A DNA stretch of 64,000 bases from Burkholderia ubonensis subsp. mesacidophila. Its GTDB lineage: Bacteria > Pseudomonadota > Gammaproteobacteria > Burkholderiales > Burkholderiaceae. The notes below the pieces were generated by a model. That model was not told the DNA's origin. It ran no database searches and was given only the letters and a program-made list of their open reading frames with translations. This document shows, piece after piece, positions 17,891 through 41,711 of this stretch. Location: contig NZ_CP020739.1 of the NCBI RefSeq assembly GCF_002097715.1, positions 558,001 through 622,000 of the forward strand, given 5' to 3'. The position numbers and the translations under genes are program-made. Position 1 is the stretch's first letter; each line of letters opens with the position of its first letter.

Positions 17891-19713
17891 GGTTCCTCCC
17901 GGCGGTCGCGTCCCGCCTCGATCGATACCGGCGCGCGCCGCAGCGCATCGGGCAGCGCGAGCATGCGCGCGCGCAGCTCGCCATAGCGCGTTTTCCCGCT
18001 CGTCGTCTTGACGATCGCACCCGGCAGGCTCAGCCGCACGTGGTCGATCGGCAACTCGCACGCCTGCGCGGCGAGCACCCGCGCGCTGCGGGCGATCGAG
18101 TGGAGCTCGGCGTCGGCGGCCACGCTTGGCCGCAGGATCAGCCGGCGCTGCGCGGTCGCGAGTTCGAGGATCGCGACGGTGCGCTCGCGCTCGCCCGGCT
18201 CGGCCAGCGCGAACACGGCGGCGTCGCGGATCTCGGCGAGCCCGCCGCGCAGCGTGTCCTCGACGTCGTGCGGATACAGGTTGCGTCCGTTGACGATCAT
18301 CATCTCCTTCAGCCGGCCGGTGACGAACAGGCCGCCGTCCAGCAGAAAACCGAGGTCGCCCGTGCGCAGCCACGGGCCCGCGTCCGGCCCGGGGCCGGCG
18401 ATCGCGGCGCCGAAGGTCGCGGCGGTCGCGTCGGGTGCGTCGTGGTAGCCGTCGGCGACGTGCGGGCCGGCGATCCAGATTTCGCCGACGATGCCGTCGG
18501 GACACCGCTGCCGCGTGGCCGGATCGACGACGGCGAGCCGCGCGCCGACGGGCGGCGCGCCGCAGCACACGGCCGCCGCGCTCGCCTCGCCCGGCCCCGG
18601 CGGCTCGGCGCGGCCGGCCGCCAGCCCGGCGGACGAGATCTGCCGGACTTGCGCGCCCCGGCCGGACTCGGCGCCCGCCGCGAGCAGCGTCGCTTCGGCC
18701 ATCCCGTAGCACGGATAGGACGCGCGCGCGCGAAAGCCGGCGGGACCGAAGCGGTCGGCGAACGCGGCGAGCGTCGCGGCGCGCACGGGCTCAGCGCCGC
18801 TGAACGCGACGCGCCAGCTCGACAGATCGAGCCCCGCCATGTGTTCCGGCGCGATCCGCTCGACACACAGCCGGTAGGCGAAGTCCGGCCCGCCCGCCGA
18901 CACGCCGCGCCATTGCGCGATCGCCCGCAGCCAGCGCAGCGGCCGCTTCAGAAACGTCGTCGGCGCCATCGCGACGCAGTCCGCGCCGTTGTGGAGCGGC
19001 TGCAGCATGCCGCCGATCAGCCCCATGTCGTGGTAGTGCGGCATCCAGGTCACGTTCGTCGACGCGCCGTCCAGCGACATCGCCTGCGCAATCATGCGCT
19101 CGTTCGCGAGCAGGTTCCGGTGACGCACGACGACGCCCTTCGGCCGGTTCGTCGAGCCCGACGTGTATTGCAGAAACGCGATGTCGTGCGCATCGGGCCG
19201 CGGCGGCGCGCCACGGCCGGCGCCGTCGGCCTGCGTGTCGTCGGCGAACAGCACGTCGAGCCGCGCGAGCCATGCGGATTCCGCAAGCACCTGGCCGATC
19301 GGCTCGGCCTGCGCCCGATCGGCGAGCACCAGCCCGACGCCCGCGTTCTGCGCGATGGCCTCGAGCGTCGCGGCCGAACGCCCTGGGCGCGGCAACGGCG
19401 CCGGAATCGCGATCACGCGCGCGGCCAGGCAGCCCAGGAACGCCGCGAGAAAATCCGGCCCCGGCGGAAACAGCAGCAGCGCCATCCTCGGCGCATGGCG
19501 CTCGCGCGCGAAGCGCCGGTCGAGGCCGGCCGCGATCGCGTCGGCGCGGTGGACGAGGCCCGCGTAGTCGAGCTGCACGGCGGGCGCGCCCTCCTGCTCC
19601 GGCAGGTAGGTAAAGGCGTTGCGGCACGGCTGCCGGTCCGCATGCCCGCGCACGACGTCGACCATCGTTTCCGCGCGGGGCGCCCCGACATGGATGCGGG
19701 CGGACGTCGTCAT
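17887..19713 (-). CDS. Fatty-acyl-AMP ligase (FAAL)
   Basis: The 608-aa adenylating enzyme should activate a fatty acid as acyl-AMP and load it on the adjacent ACP. Visible motifs: FLQYTSGSTNRPKGV (P-loop), MPHYHDMGLIGG (typical of FAAL), YGMAEATL, and the hinge region GRLKEMMIVNGRNLYPHDVE. It overlaps the upstream monooxygenase gene and the downstream ACP gene by four bases each. A FAAL plus separate ACP is a common lipoinitiation set for lipopeptides. Confidence 0.93.
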   Translation of the reverse strand: MTTSARIHVGAPRAETMVDVVRGHADRQPCRNAFTYLPEQEGAPAVQLDYAGLVHRADAIAAGLDRRFARERHAPRMALLLFPPGPDFLAAFLGCLAARVIAIPAPLPRPGRSAATLEAIAQNAGVGLVLADRAQAEPIGQVLAESAWLARLDVLFADDTQADGAGRGAPPRPDAHDIAFLQYTSGSTNRPKGVVVRHRNLLANERMIAQAMSLDGASTNVTWMPHYHDMGLIGGMLQPLHNGADCVAMAPTTFLKRPLRWLRAIAQWRGVSAGGPDFAYRLCVERIAPEHMAGLDLSSWRVAFSGAEPVRAATLAAFADRFGPAGFRARASYPCYGMAEATLLAAGAESGRGAQVRQISSAGLAAGRAEPPGPGEASAAAVCCGAPPVGARLAVVDPATRQRCPDGIVGEIWIAGPHVADGYHDAPDATAATFGAAIAGPGPDAGPWLRTGDLGFLLDGGLFVTGRLKEMMIVNGRNLYPHDVEDTLRGGLAEIRDAAVFALAEPGERERTVAILELATAQRRLILRPSVAADAELHSIARSARVLAAQACELPIDHVRLSLPGAIVKTTSGKTRYGELRARMLALPDALRRAPVSIEAGRDRREEP

Positions 19714-20651
19714 GCGCGCACCGCTTCGGCGGGCTGGCGGATCAGCGCCGCCATCGCCTCCACGGCGTCGACGCGGCGCGCGTGGTCATGCCACAGATGC
19801 AGCAGGATGACCTCGTCCGCGTGAAAGCGCTCGGCGAGCGCGCTTACCTGCTCGCGGCATGCGTCGTGGGTGCCGGACAGCACGACGCGCACGTCGTCCT
19901 TCAGCCAGCCTTCGACCAGACGGCGCTGGGCCGCGGCGGCGGCGGCCGTGTCCGCGCTGATGCAGCTCACAGCCACCGCGACGCGGCCGTCGGGCCGCCG
20001 CTCGCGATACGCGGCCGGCACCGCGGGATCCTGCCGGCTGCCCTTGTGGAACAGCGAATACGCGTAATGCGCGCCGCGGGCGGCGGCCGTCGCCGCGCTT
20101 CCCGGGCCGGAGCCCATGACCCATACGGGCGGCGCGTCGACGAACGGCGGCGTCGCGCCGCACGCGAATCGGTGCCCGTCGGGAAAACGGCCGTGCAGAT
20201 AGTCGAGCAGCGCGCCGAGGCGCGCGTCGAAGCTCGCCATCAACGCGCCGACATCCGGGTCCGCCCGTTCGGCGAGCGCGGCCAGCGCGACGGGATCGAG
20301 CGGCACCGCCGCGCACACACCGAGATCGACGCGGCCGGGCGTCAGCGCCGCGAGCGCGCGAAAGCTCTCCGCGAGCAGCAGCGGATTGCGCACGGGGAGC
20401 AGCACGGCCGCCGTGCCCACGCGCAGCGCGCGCGTGCGCTGCGCAAGAGCCGCGACCATCACTTCCGGCGCGGCCCAGCAGAAATGGGCTTCGTGATGCT
20501 CGGACAGCCAGAGCCGATGGTAGCCGAGCCGGTCGAGCCGGTCCGCGAGATCGAGGCTGTCGGCCAGCACGGCAGGGCCGACGCGGCCGGGGGCCACGAT
20601 CCCGAAATCGAGGACCGACTGAGCCGGCCGGGAAGGAACGAAGGTCGGCAT
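19710..20651 (-). CDS. Luciferase-like flavin-dependent monooxygenase
   Basis: The 313-aa protein belongs to the bacterial luciferase-like (LLM) family: LDFGIVAPGR, YHRLWLSEHHEAHFCWAAPEVMVAALA, RVGTAAVLLPVRNPLLLAESFRALAALTPGRVDLGVC. It is expected to use FMNH2 to oxidise a pathway intermediate. Comparable LLM domains occur in some PKS/NRPS pathways. The substrate cannot be read from sequence; the beta-amino acyl chain or a tethered amino acid are candidates. It starts two bases after the PLP-enzyme stop and overlaps the FAAL start. Confidence 0.88.
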   Translation of the reverse strand: MPTFVPSRPAQSVLDFGIVAPGRVGPAVLADSLDLADRLDRLGYHRLWLSEHHEAHFCWAAPEVMVAALAQRTRALRVGTAAVLLPVRNPLLLAESFRALAALTPGRVDLGVCAAVPLDPVALAALAERADPDVGALMASFDARLGALLDYLHGRFPDGHRFACGATPPFVDAPPVWVMGSGPGSAATAAARGAHYAYSLFHKGSRQDPAVPAAYRERRPDGRVAVAVSCISADTAAAAAAQRRLVEGWLKDDVRVVLSGTHDACREQVSALAERFHADEVILLHLWHDHARRVDAVEAMAALIRQPAEAVRA

Positions 20652-20653
20652 CG

Positions 20654-21739
20654 TCAATTCGGCGTCTCCCACGGTGCGGTTGTGGTTGCGGCATGAGGAA
20701 AGGGCATCCCGTCGTCGAATTCGTCCGTGTCGGCGACCTCCCGCGACGGGTCGGGGTCGATCGCGCTGTAGGTGTTCCAGAACAGCACCCGCCGTCGCTG
20801 CAGGCCCCCGCCCGCGAGCAGCGCGAGCGTCTTCGCCGTGTAGGTCGCCTCGGTGCGGAACGCGCCGAGTTGCGCGACGTCGGCGCGCGCGCGTTCCGCA
20901 ACGACGCCGGCCCGTCCGTAGCCCGGCGCCGCATGCGCGTTCACCCACAGCAGCTCGCCCCAGCGCGCGGGCGCCGACAGGCCATGGCGGCGCAGCAGCC
21001 GCTCGGTCTGCCTCGCCATGCGCAGCAGCTTCGCCGGGCCGGTGACGATCATCGGCACCATCCGCACGGCGACGACCCGCACCGCGATGCCGCCGAGCGC
21101 GAAGCCGAGATAGACGCCCGCCGCCGTCGCGCAGGTGCCGGTGGGCACGACCACGTCGTCCGGGGCCGGCATGCTGCCCGCCCGGATCGCCTGCACGACT
21201 TCGAGCGCGCCCTCGACTGCGCTCATCACGCCGAGCGGATGATTCGCGCCGGGCGGAATCCAGAACGGGCGGCCCGCGCCGAGCCGCGTGAGCCGCGCGC
21301 GCAGCAGCGTCGCCGGCACCGCGGCGAAGCTGCCGCAGCGCATCACTTCCATCCCGAACGCCGGCAGCAGCCGGCGGTTCAGCTCGACTTCGGGCACGTC
21401 GGGCTGCGGCGTCATGACGCCGCGCGTGAGAAAGCCCGTCTGCCGGCCGAACACGGCGGTCGCGAGCATCTGATGGCTGCCGTACGGCCCCATCGTGACG
21501 ACGCCGTCCGCGCCCTCCATGCGCGCCTTGCCGAGCAGGAACTCGAGCGCGCGGACCTTGCTGCCGCCGTACAGCGGATTCGTGAGATCGTCGCGCTTGA
21601 TCCACAGGCCGGCCTGCCCCCAGCGGCGCGCGAGCGCCGGCTCCTCGGTCACGGGCGTCGGCTGCATCAGCAGATCCAGCGGTCTCACCAGCGCGTCGAG
21701 CTCGGGGACCAGTTCGGGCAGCAGGCGCACGCGGCTCAT
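20654..21739 (-). CDS. PLP-dependent D-cysteine desulfhydrase / ACC deaminase family enzyme
   Basis: The 361-aa fold-type II PLP enzyme carries the Lys of the family motif at about residue 61 (LYGGSKVRALEFLLG), then GPYGSHQMLATAVF, and a phosphate-binding-type Gly-rich segment VVPTGTCATAAGVYLGFALGG. Relatives open 1-aminocyclopropane-1-carboxylate or eliminate H2S from D-cysteine. The asparagine usual in the GGNK motif is Ser here, so substrate specificity may be shifted. Located inside the biosynthetic operon with overlapping start (ATGA), it probably supplies or modifies an amino-acid building block. Confidence 0.82.
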   Translation of the reverse strand: MSRVRLLPELVPELDALVRPLDLLMQPTPVTEEPALARRWGQAGLWIKRDDLTNPLYGGSKVRALEFLLGKARMEGADGVVTMGPYGSHQMLATAVFGRQTGFLTRGVMTPQPDVPEVELNRRLLPAFGMEVMRCGSFAAVPATLLRARLTRLGAGRPFWIPPGANHPLGVMSAVEGALEVVQAIRAGSMPAPDDVVVPTGTCATAAGVYLGFALGGIAVRVVAVRMVPMIVTGPAKLLRMARQTERLLRRHGLSAPARWGELLWVNAHAAPGYGRAGVVAERARADVAQLGAFRTEATYTAKTLALLAGGGLQRRRVLFWNTYSAIDPDPSREVADTDEFDDGMPFPHAATTTAPWETPN

Positions 21740-22909
21740 CGATGTCCTCCCGACGCGTCGGCGCCAAGGACGAGCCGCGTCAATTCGTTCACGAGCGCGT
21801 CGGCGGCAGGCCGCGCGCCCAGGATGCCGGCGATCCGCGGATCGGCCCCGCCGAGCCGCTGCACGCGCGCGGCGAGGTCCGGCAGCAGCCGGTTGAGCAC
21901 CATGACCATCGCGAGCGACGGATTCCGGTATTCCGCCTCGACGTCCGGCGTGTCGCCGAGCAGGAACTGCCGGCAGGTCTTCGCGAGATCCGCGATCGCC
22001 GCAAGCAGCGTCTCCAGGAGTCGCCGGTCGTCGGCGACGTCGGCCGCGCGGCACACCGAGCCCAGATCCACGAGCCCGCCGTCGATCACCGCGTTCTTCA
22101 TCTCGAGGCAATGGCCGACGCCGATGCTCTCGACGCTCCCGGGCAGGAAGCCGAGCACGAGCATCCTCGCGAGCAGCTCGAGCCAGCCGTCGATCGCGGC
22201 GGCCGGATCGGTCAGCGCGGACAGCCGCGCGATCCAGCCGGCCTCCGTCCGGGCGGCGATCAGCTGCGGCAAATGGGCGACGCGATGCGGGACGCCCGGG
22301 TAGTGGTAGACGACCGCGCCCAGGCCGTCGGCGGCGACGCGCTCGACCGTGCGCTGCGCGCGCGCCGTCAGCAGCGGCAGCAGGCGCGCGAGATGCGCGT
22401 GCGCCGCCGCGTCGGGCCAGCGGATCGCGACGAGCGGCAACGGCACGCGCGCGATGCCGCCGAAGCGCGCGAGGTGCGCGCATTGCACGGCGGCGGCGGC
22501 CTGCACGTCTTCCAGTGCCTCGTCGACCGACATCGCGAGCGGAATCTTCTGCTCGTTCAACGGAAAATGCTCGAGCGCGGAGAACAGCGAGCGGCCGCGC
22601 CCAGGGAACTCGACCCGGTGCGCGCTCAGCATCTGCAAATGCGCGGCGGCGTCGGCCGCGAGAATCTCGCTGCCCTTGATCGCCAGCACGCCGTCGGCGC
22701 GGCGCAGGTAGAACGCGCGCAAATGCCGGTACGGGCGCACGGCGGCGGCGTCGTCGAACGGCGCGATCCGGTCGGCCACGGGCACGCCGGCGCGCAGCCC
22801 GGCGAGCGCGTCGGCGAGCGCAGGACGCCCGGCGAGCAGCGCCGGCGCGGCGTCGGCGGCATTCCAGAGGATCGCCGCCGGCGCATGGCGCGTCACGATC
22901 GCGGTGACG

Positions 22910-22917
<8 letters not shown>
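21736..22917 (-). CDS. Unrecognised 393-aa protein in the biosynthetic operon
   Basis: I do not recognise a family. The sequence has a DGVLAIKGSEIL segment around residue 76-87 and GHCLEMKNAVIDGGLVDLGSV around 268-288. This spacing of a Lys-Glu pair and a later H-x(5)-N-x(3)-D plus D-L-G recalls SelO/kinase-like nucleotidyl-transfer folds, but the match is only by eye. There is no signal peptide or membrane segment. Its start overlaps the end of the upstream NRPS gene by eight bases and its stop overlaps the next start (ATGA), so it is expressed with the pathway. A tailoring or self-protection role are both possible. Confidence 0.6.
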
Positions 22918-27636
<4,719 letters not shown>

Positions 27637-27637
<1 letters not shown>

Positions 27638-30600
27638 CAATGTCCCAGCAAGGTGAAGAAAACCTGCTCGCCGATCGCCTCGATGCGATCGGCCGCCTGC
27701 AGCGCGTGACGGATCTCCGCGCCGACGAGCGCCGCGGCCGGCTCGCCGACGATCGACAGGTGATGCGCGGGGATGTCGCGACAGCTGACGGCCGCGACGC
27801 GCGCCCAGCCCAGATCGGGCGAATCGCTGCGCTGCCGTGCGGCGGCGTCACGGACGGCCTCGGGCAGCGGCTGCGTCGCGCGCAGCAGCAGCACGCGGCG
27901 CGGATAGGGGCCGGGGCGATAGCGGCGCACGGCGGCGGTGTTGCGGCGGAACACGTCGAACAGCCGCCGGATCCGCTCGGGCGGCGCGTCGGGCGGCAGC
28001 GAGCCGGCCGCGACGGCCAGCTCGCGCAGCCGCTCCAGCGCGGCCGCCGTATCGAGGCTCGCCAGATCCGGCGTGTCGGCCCCCGCGGTGAACGCGAGCA
28101 GCCGGGCGATCGACTGGATCAGCGCGGCGTCGGTGCGCGGGCCGGTGTCGGCGTCCGTCGCCGCAATGCTGTCGATCAGCGCGAGCAGGCCGACCTCCTC
28201 CCGCTGCGCGAGCAGTTGCCGCGCCATCTCGAACGCGACGACGCCGCCCGACGACCAGCCCGCCAGGTAGTAAGGGCCGTCTCCCGCGAGCGGGCGGATG
28301 TGCGCGATATGGAGCGCGGCCAGTTCCTCGACGCTGTCGTAGTCCGCGACGCCTTCGAGGCCCGGGTCCTGCAGCGCGTAGACCGGCCGCGCCGGGCCAA
28401 GCCGCCGCGCGAGGTCGCGGTAGCAGAGCACGTTGCCGCCCGTCGGATGCACGAGAAACACCGGCCGCTCGCCTTCGATCCCGCGATTGACGCGCACGAC
28501 CACCGGGTCCGACGGCGCGCGCTGCCGCACGAGCGCCGCCTGGGCCGCCACGGTCGGCGCCTCGAACAGCGACGCGAGCGGCAGGTCGCAGCCGAACTCG
28601 CGCTTGATTTCCGCCATCAGCCGCACGGCCAGCAGCGAATGGCCGCCGAGATCGAAGAACGTGCGATCGACGCCGATCGGCTGAACGTCGAGCACCCCTT
28701 CCCACACGCGTTCGAGCCTGAGCTCGACCGGATCGCGCGGCGCGCCTCCTTCGGGCGACGCGTCGGCGCATCCGGCCAGCGCCGCGCGGTCGATCTTGCC
28801 GCTGGCGTTCAGCGGCAGCGCATCGAGCCGCCGGCACTGGCCGGGAATCATGTAGTCCGGCAGCTGCGTGGCGAGCCAGTCGCGCAATTGCGCCGGCGCC
28901 ACGTTGCGGCCCGCGCGGCAGTCGTACGCGCAGACCAGCCGGGCGATGCCGTTCGCATCCAGGTCGATGCGCGCCGCCGCATTTGCGACGTCCGGATGCC
29001 GCGCGATCGTCACTTCCACTTCGCCGAGCTCGACCCGGTAGCCGCGCAGTTTCACCTGGTCGTCCGCACGGCCGAAAAACTCGAGTCGTCCGTCCGGACG
29101 CCACGCGCCCTGGTCGCCGCTCCGGTAGACGCGCGGCGCGAGCGGATCGACAGGATCGGCGACGAAGCGCTCGGCGCTCAGCTCGGGGCGGTGCAGATAG
29201 CCGCGCGCGGGCGCGGCGCCGCCGATAAGAATCTCGCCGCGCATGCCGACGGGCACCGGACGTCCGCGCGGATCGACGACGTACAGCCGGACGTTGTCGA
29301 TCGGGCGTCCGACCGGCACGGGGTCGTCGGCCGGATCGACCCGTTCCGCGCAGATCTGGATCGTCGTCTCGGTCGGGCCGTACAGGTTGACGAGCGCCGC
29401 GCGATGCACGGCGGCGAAGCGCCGCGCCAGCTCCGGCGTCAACGCTTCGCCGCCGCAGAACACGCGACGCAGGCCACCGCAGGCGGCGAAGCCCGGCTGG
29501 TCGACGAGCACGCGCAACAGGCTCGGAACCAGCTGCAGCACGGTGATGCGCGCCCGCGCGAGCGTTTCGACGAGCGCGGGCACGTCGCGCTCGAGGCCGG
29601 GCGGCGCCATCACGAGCCGCGCGCCTCGCATCAGCGGCAGGAAGAATTCCCAGACCGACGCGTCGAATCCGGCCGCGGTCTTTTGCAGCACCGCATCGTC
29701 CGCATCCAGCGGGAACGCGCGCGTCATCCACGCCATGTGGTTCGCGAGCGATCCGTGCGTCACCACCACGCCTTTCGGCCGCCCGGTCGACCCGGACGTG
29801 TACAGGATGTACGCGGCCTGCTTCGGGCCGGGGATCGGCAGTGCGCCGGCGGCGGCATCCGCATCGGCTCCGTCGGGCGCGTCCGGATCGATGCACTCGA
29901 GCGCGAGATCCTTCGGCAGACCATCCGCCGCGTCCGGCCGCGTCAGCACGATCCGCGCGCGGCTGTCTTCGAGCATGTAGCGCCGGCGCTCGGCGGGCAA
30001 CTCGGGCGGCATCGGCAGGTACGCGCCGCCGGCGCGCAACACGGCGAGCATCGCTGTCACGAGCGCGAGGCCGCGCGGCAGATGGAGCACGACGGGCGTC
30101 TCCGCCGCGACGCCTGCCGCCGCCAGGCGCGCCGCCAGCGCGCGGACCGAGCGCTCGAGCGCCGCGGCCGTGACGCGCACGCGGCCGTCCTGCACGGCGA
30201 GCCGATCCGGCAGCGCGGCGGCCGTGGCCGCCACGGCCAGATGCACCGGCGTCCAGCGGCCGTGCTCCACCCGCGCGCCCTGGAAATCCGCCGTGACGAG
30301 GCGCCGCTCCGCCGCGCCCAGCAGATCCGGCTCGTCGTATCGCGCGTCCGGGTTCGCGAGCACCGCGCCGAGCAGCGTCGCGAACTGTTCCGCCAGCCGC
30401 GTCATTGCGCCGTCGTCGCGCACCGCGTCGGCATGGTGGTCGAGATCCGCGCGCAATGCGCCGTCCCGCGCGACGAGCACCGTCAGCTTGAGCAGCGCGG
30501 GCTCGCCCGCCGTCGTCACGTCGACGACGCGCAGCGGCGCGTCGTCCGGCATCCCGGCCGTCAGCACCTCGATCTGGAACGGTGCGAAATGAGCGTCGTC

Positions 30601-31527
30601 CGGCGGGGCGAGATGATGGCGCAGGTCGGCCGCCTTCAGCCGGGCGTCGGCGGCAGCCTTCGCGAGCGTCGCGAACGTGCCGTCGTGCGCGGACAACGCC
30701 GCGGACAGCGCGAGCGGCACCGGCGCCGCGAGCGGGCCGAGCGCCGTGGCGAGCTCGTCGAACGGACGCCCGTCGGCGACGATCGCGACCGGCTGCGCGT
30801 CGCCGCCCGACAGGCGGCGCAGCAATACCGCCCAGACGGCGGTCAACAGGTCGGCCGGCATCACGCCGACGCGCGCGCAGATCGTCCTGACGCGCGCCCC
30901 CGTGTCCGCCGGAAGCGGGCAGGCGTGCCGCGCGTGGCGATACGGGGCCGCGCCGCCGCCGCGCAGCGCCGGCAGCGCCGGCCATGGCCCGTCGACGGAC
31001 TGCAGCGTCCCCGCCGGCCAGCGCCACGCGCCATCTTCCGCGAGCAGATCGTGCTGCCATTGCGCGAGATCGAAGAACTGCAGCGGCGCGTCGCCGTCCG
31101 CGTCGACGCCGTCCAGCAACGCGGCGAGCAAGGCGCCGAGGCGCAGCATCGTCGGGCCGTCGGCGCATAGCGCCGGCAGCGACAGCGTCAGGCCTTGCGC
31201 GTCCATCGACGCCTGCAGCGGCGACGCGCCGGCATCCGGCGCGGCGCCGGCGTCCAGGCGCAGGCGCGCGTCGCCCGACGCGGTCTGCAGCGGCAAGCGC
31301 ATCTCGGGCAAGCGCGGGAAGCACGCACGCAGGATCTCGTGGCGGCCGATCAGCGCGTTCAGCGCCGCGTCGACCGCCTCGCGCCGCGGCGGCGCGGCGG
31401 TCCACACGAAACGGGCGGTCACCCGCTGCGCCGCCGGCGCCCGCCCGGCGTCCACCAGCATGCAGTGGCGCTGCTGCGCGGGCGACAGCCGGAAGCCGTT
31501 CAGCGCGGTCTCGCTCGTCGTGCTCAT
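27637..31527 (-). CDS. Nonribosomal peptide synthetase, C(degenerate)-A-T-TE
   Basis: The 1,296-aa protein starts at the ATG at 31527 overlapping the oxygenase stop (ATGA). The N-terminal condensation-like domain (about 12-460) has LPALCADGP where HHxxxDG is expected, so the catalytic His is absent. A about 470-960 (LYTSGSTGRPKGVV, YGPTETTI); specificity residues read D-A-W-Q-F-G-L-I-Q, closest to the glutamine code DAWQFGLIDK. T about 980-1050 (GGHSLLAV). TE about 1060-1290 with GWSSGG nucleophile and a C-terminal HH. This is the chain-terminating module, releasing the product by hydrolysis or cyclisation. Confidence 0.93.
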
Positions 31528-32591
31528 GCGAGGCGCTCCTTCAGCGCCGCCATCGCGGCCGCGTCCAGCTCCACCGCGTCGCCCATCGCGGCCAGCACCC
31601 GGCGCTCGCCGGTGAACGGCGCGCGGCCGTGCGCGACCAGCATGTTGTCCGCGATCAGAAAATCGCCCTGCTGCCACGGGAACGCGACCGTCTCGCGCGC
31701 ATACGCGTCGCGCAGGTGGGCGGCAACGTCGTCGGGGATCGTCGCGCCGTCGCCGTAACAGGTGTTGTACGGCAGGCTGTCGATCCCGAAATCGGCCTCG
31801 AAGCGGCTGCGCACCGGCTCGTGCAGGCTCGAGCTGTGCCAGAACGCGACGTGGTTGAACCACAGTGCGTCGCCCGTGAGCGGATGCGCGTGGATCGCCG
31901 GCCGGACCTGCCGCGTGCGCAGCCAGCCATTCGGCAGCCACTGCCACGACACGTCCATCGCGCGCAGGTAGCGCTCGAGCGCGTCGACCGTCCCGACCGC
32001 GTACGCGTGCTCCCAGCTCGGCCCCATCCCGGAGCCGAAACAGCGCGCGAGCTGCCAGCCGCGGCGGCGGAATTCGTCGCGCACCGCGGGGTCGATGCGG
32101 GCGAGCACGCGCCGCACGTCGGCGAGCGGCGTCTCGCCGCCCGTCGCCGACGGCGTCATGCAGCCGAAGAAGATCCGCCCGGGCCAGGTCTTCACGTACG
32201 ACAGCTCGTTGTGCAGCGCGATCGCGTATTCCTGCGGAAAGTAGGTCGACGTGTAGATGCCCTGCCCGAGATGCTCGCGCGGCGTCGCCTTTTCGATGTA
32301 GCTCATCAGGCTCACGCCGGTCGCCGCGACCGTGCGCCGGAACGCCGCTTCGTCGGCGATGCCGAAGCCGCGGAACAGGATCGCGCCGTGCCGCGGCAGC
32401 CAGCCCGCGAGCGTGTCGCCGTGTCGCTCGAGCCACGCGGCGGCATCCACGCCCGCCAGCGCCGGCTCGACCAGCAGCGGCAGCGCGCCGTCCGCGAACA
32501 GCGGGCGGGTCAGGACCATGCTGTCCGCCGTCACGTTGATCGTCTGGCGCCGGGCCAGCTTCAGGGGCGTCGATGGAGAGGAAGGTGACAT
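31524..32591 (-). CDS. TauD/SyrP-like Fe(II)/2-oxoglutarate oxygenase
   Basis: The 355-aa protein, starting at 32591, belongs to the TauD/TfdA superfamily: facial triad HNE (ALHNELSYVKTWP) and distal His (NMLVAHGRAPF) with a following Arg, and FFGCMTPSATGGETPLADVR as in SyrP-type enzymes. SyrP relatives beta-hydroxylate aspartate tethered to an NRPS. The upstream megasynthase has an Asp-type adenylation domain, so beta-hydroxy-Asp formation is a coherent inference. It starts 25 bases after that megasynthase and overlaps the next NRPS gene. Confidence 0.9.
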   Translation of the reverse strand: MSPSSPSTPLKLARRQTINVTADSMVLTRPLFADGALPLLVEPALAGVDAAAWLERHGDTLAGWLPRHGAILFRGFGIADEAAFRRTVAATGVSLMSYIEKATPREHLGQGIYTSTYFPQEYAIALHNELSYVKTWPGRIFFGCMTPSATGGETPLADVRRVLARIDPAVRDEFRRRGWQLARCFGSGMGPSWEHAYAVGTVDALERYLRAMDVSWQWLPNGWLRTRQVRPAIHAHPLTGDALWFNHVAFWHSSSLHEPVRSRFEADFGIDSLPYNTCYGDGATIPDDVAAHLRDAYARETVAFPWQQGDFLIADNMLVAHGRAPFTGERRVLAAMGDAVELDAAAMAALKERLA

Positions 32592-32616
32592 GTCGGTCGT
32601 TCTCGTGGGCGTGTGC

Positions 32617-41697
<9,081 letters not shown>

Positions 41698-41711
41698 CGG
41701 CGGCCTCGGCT

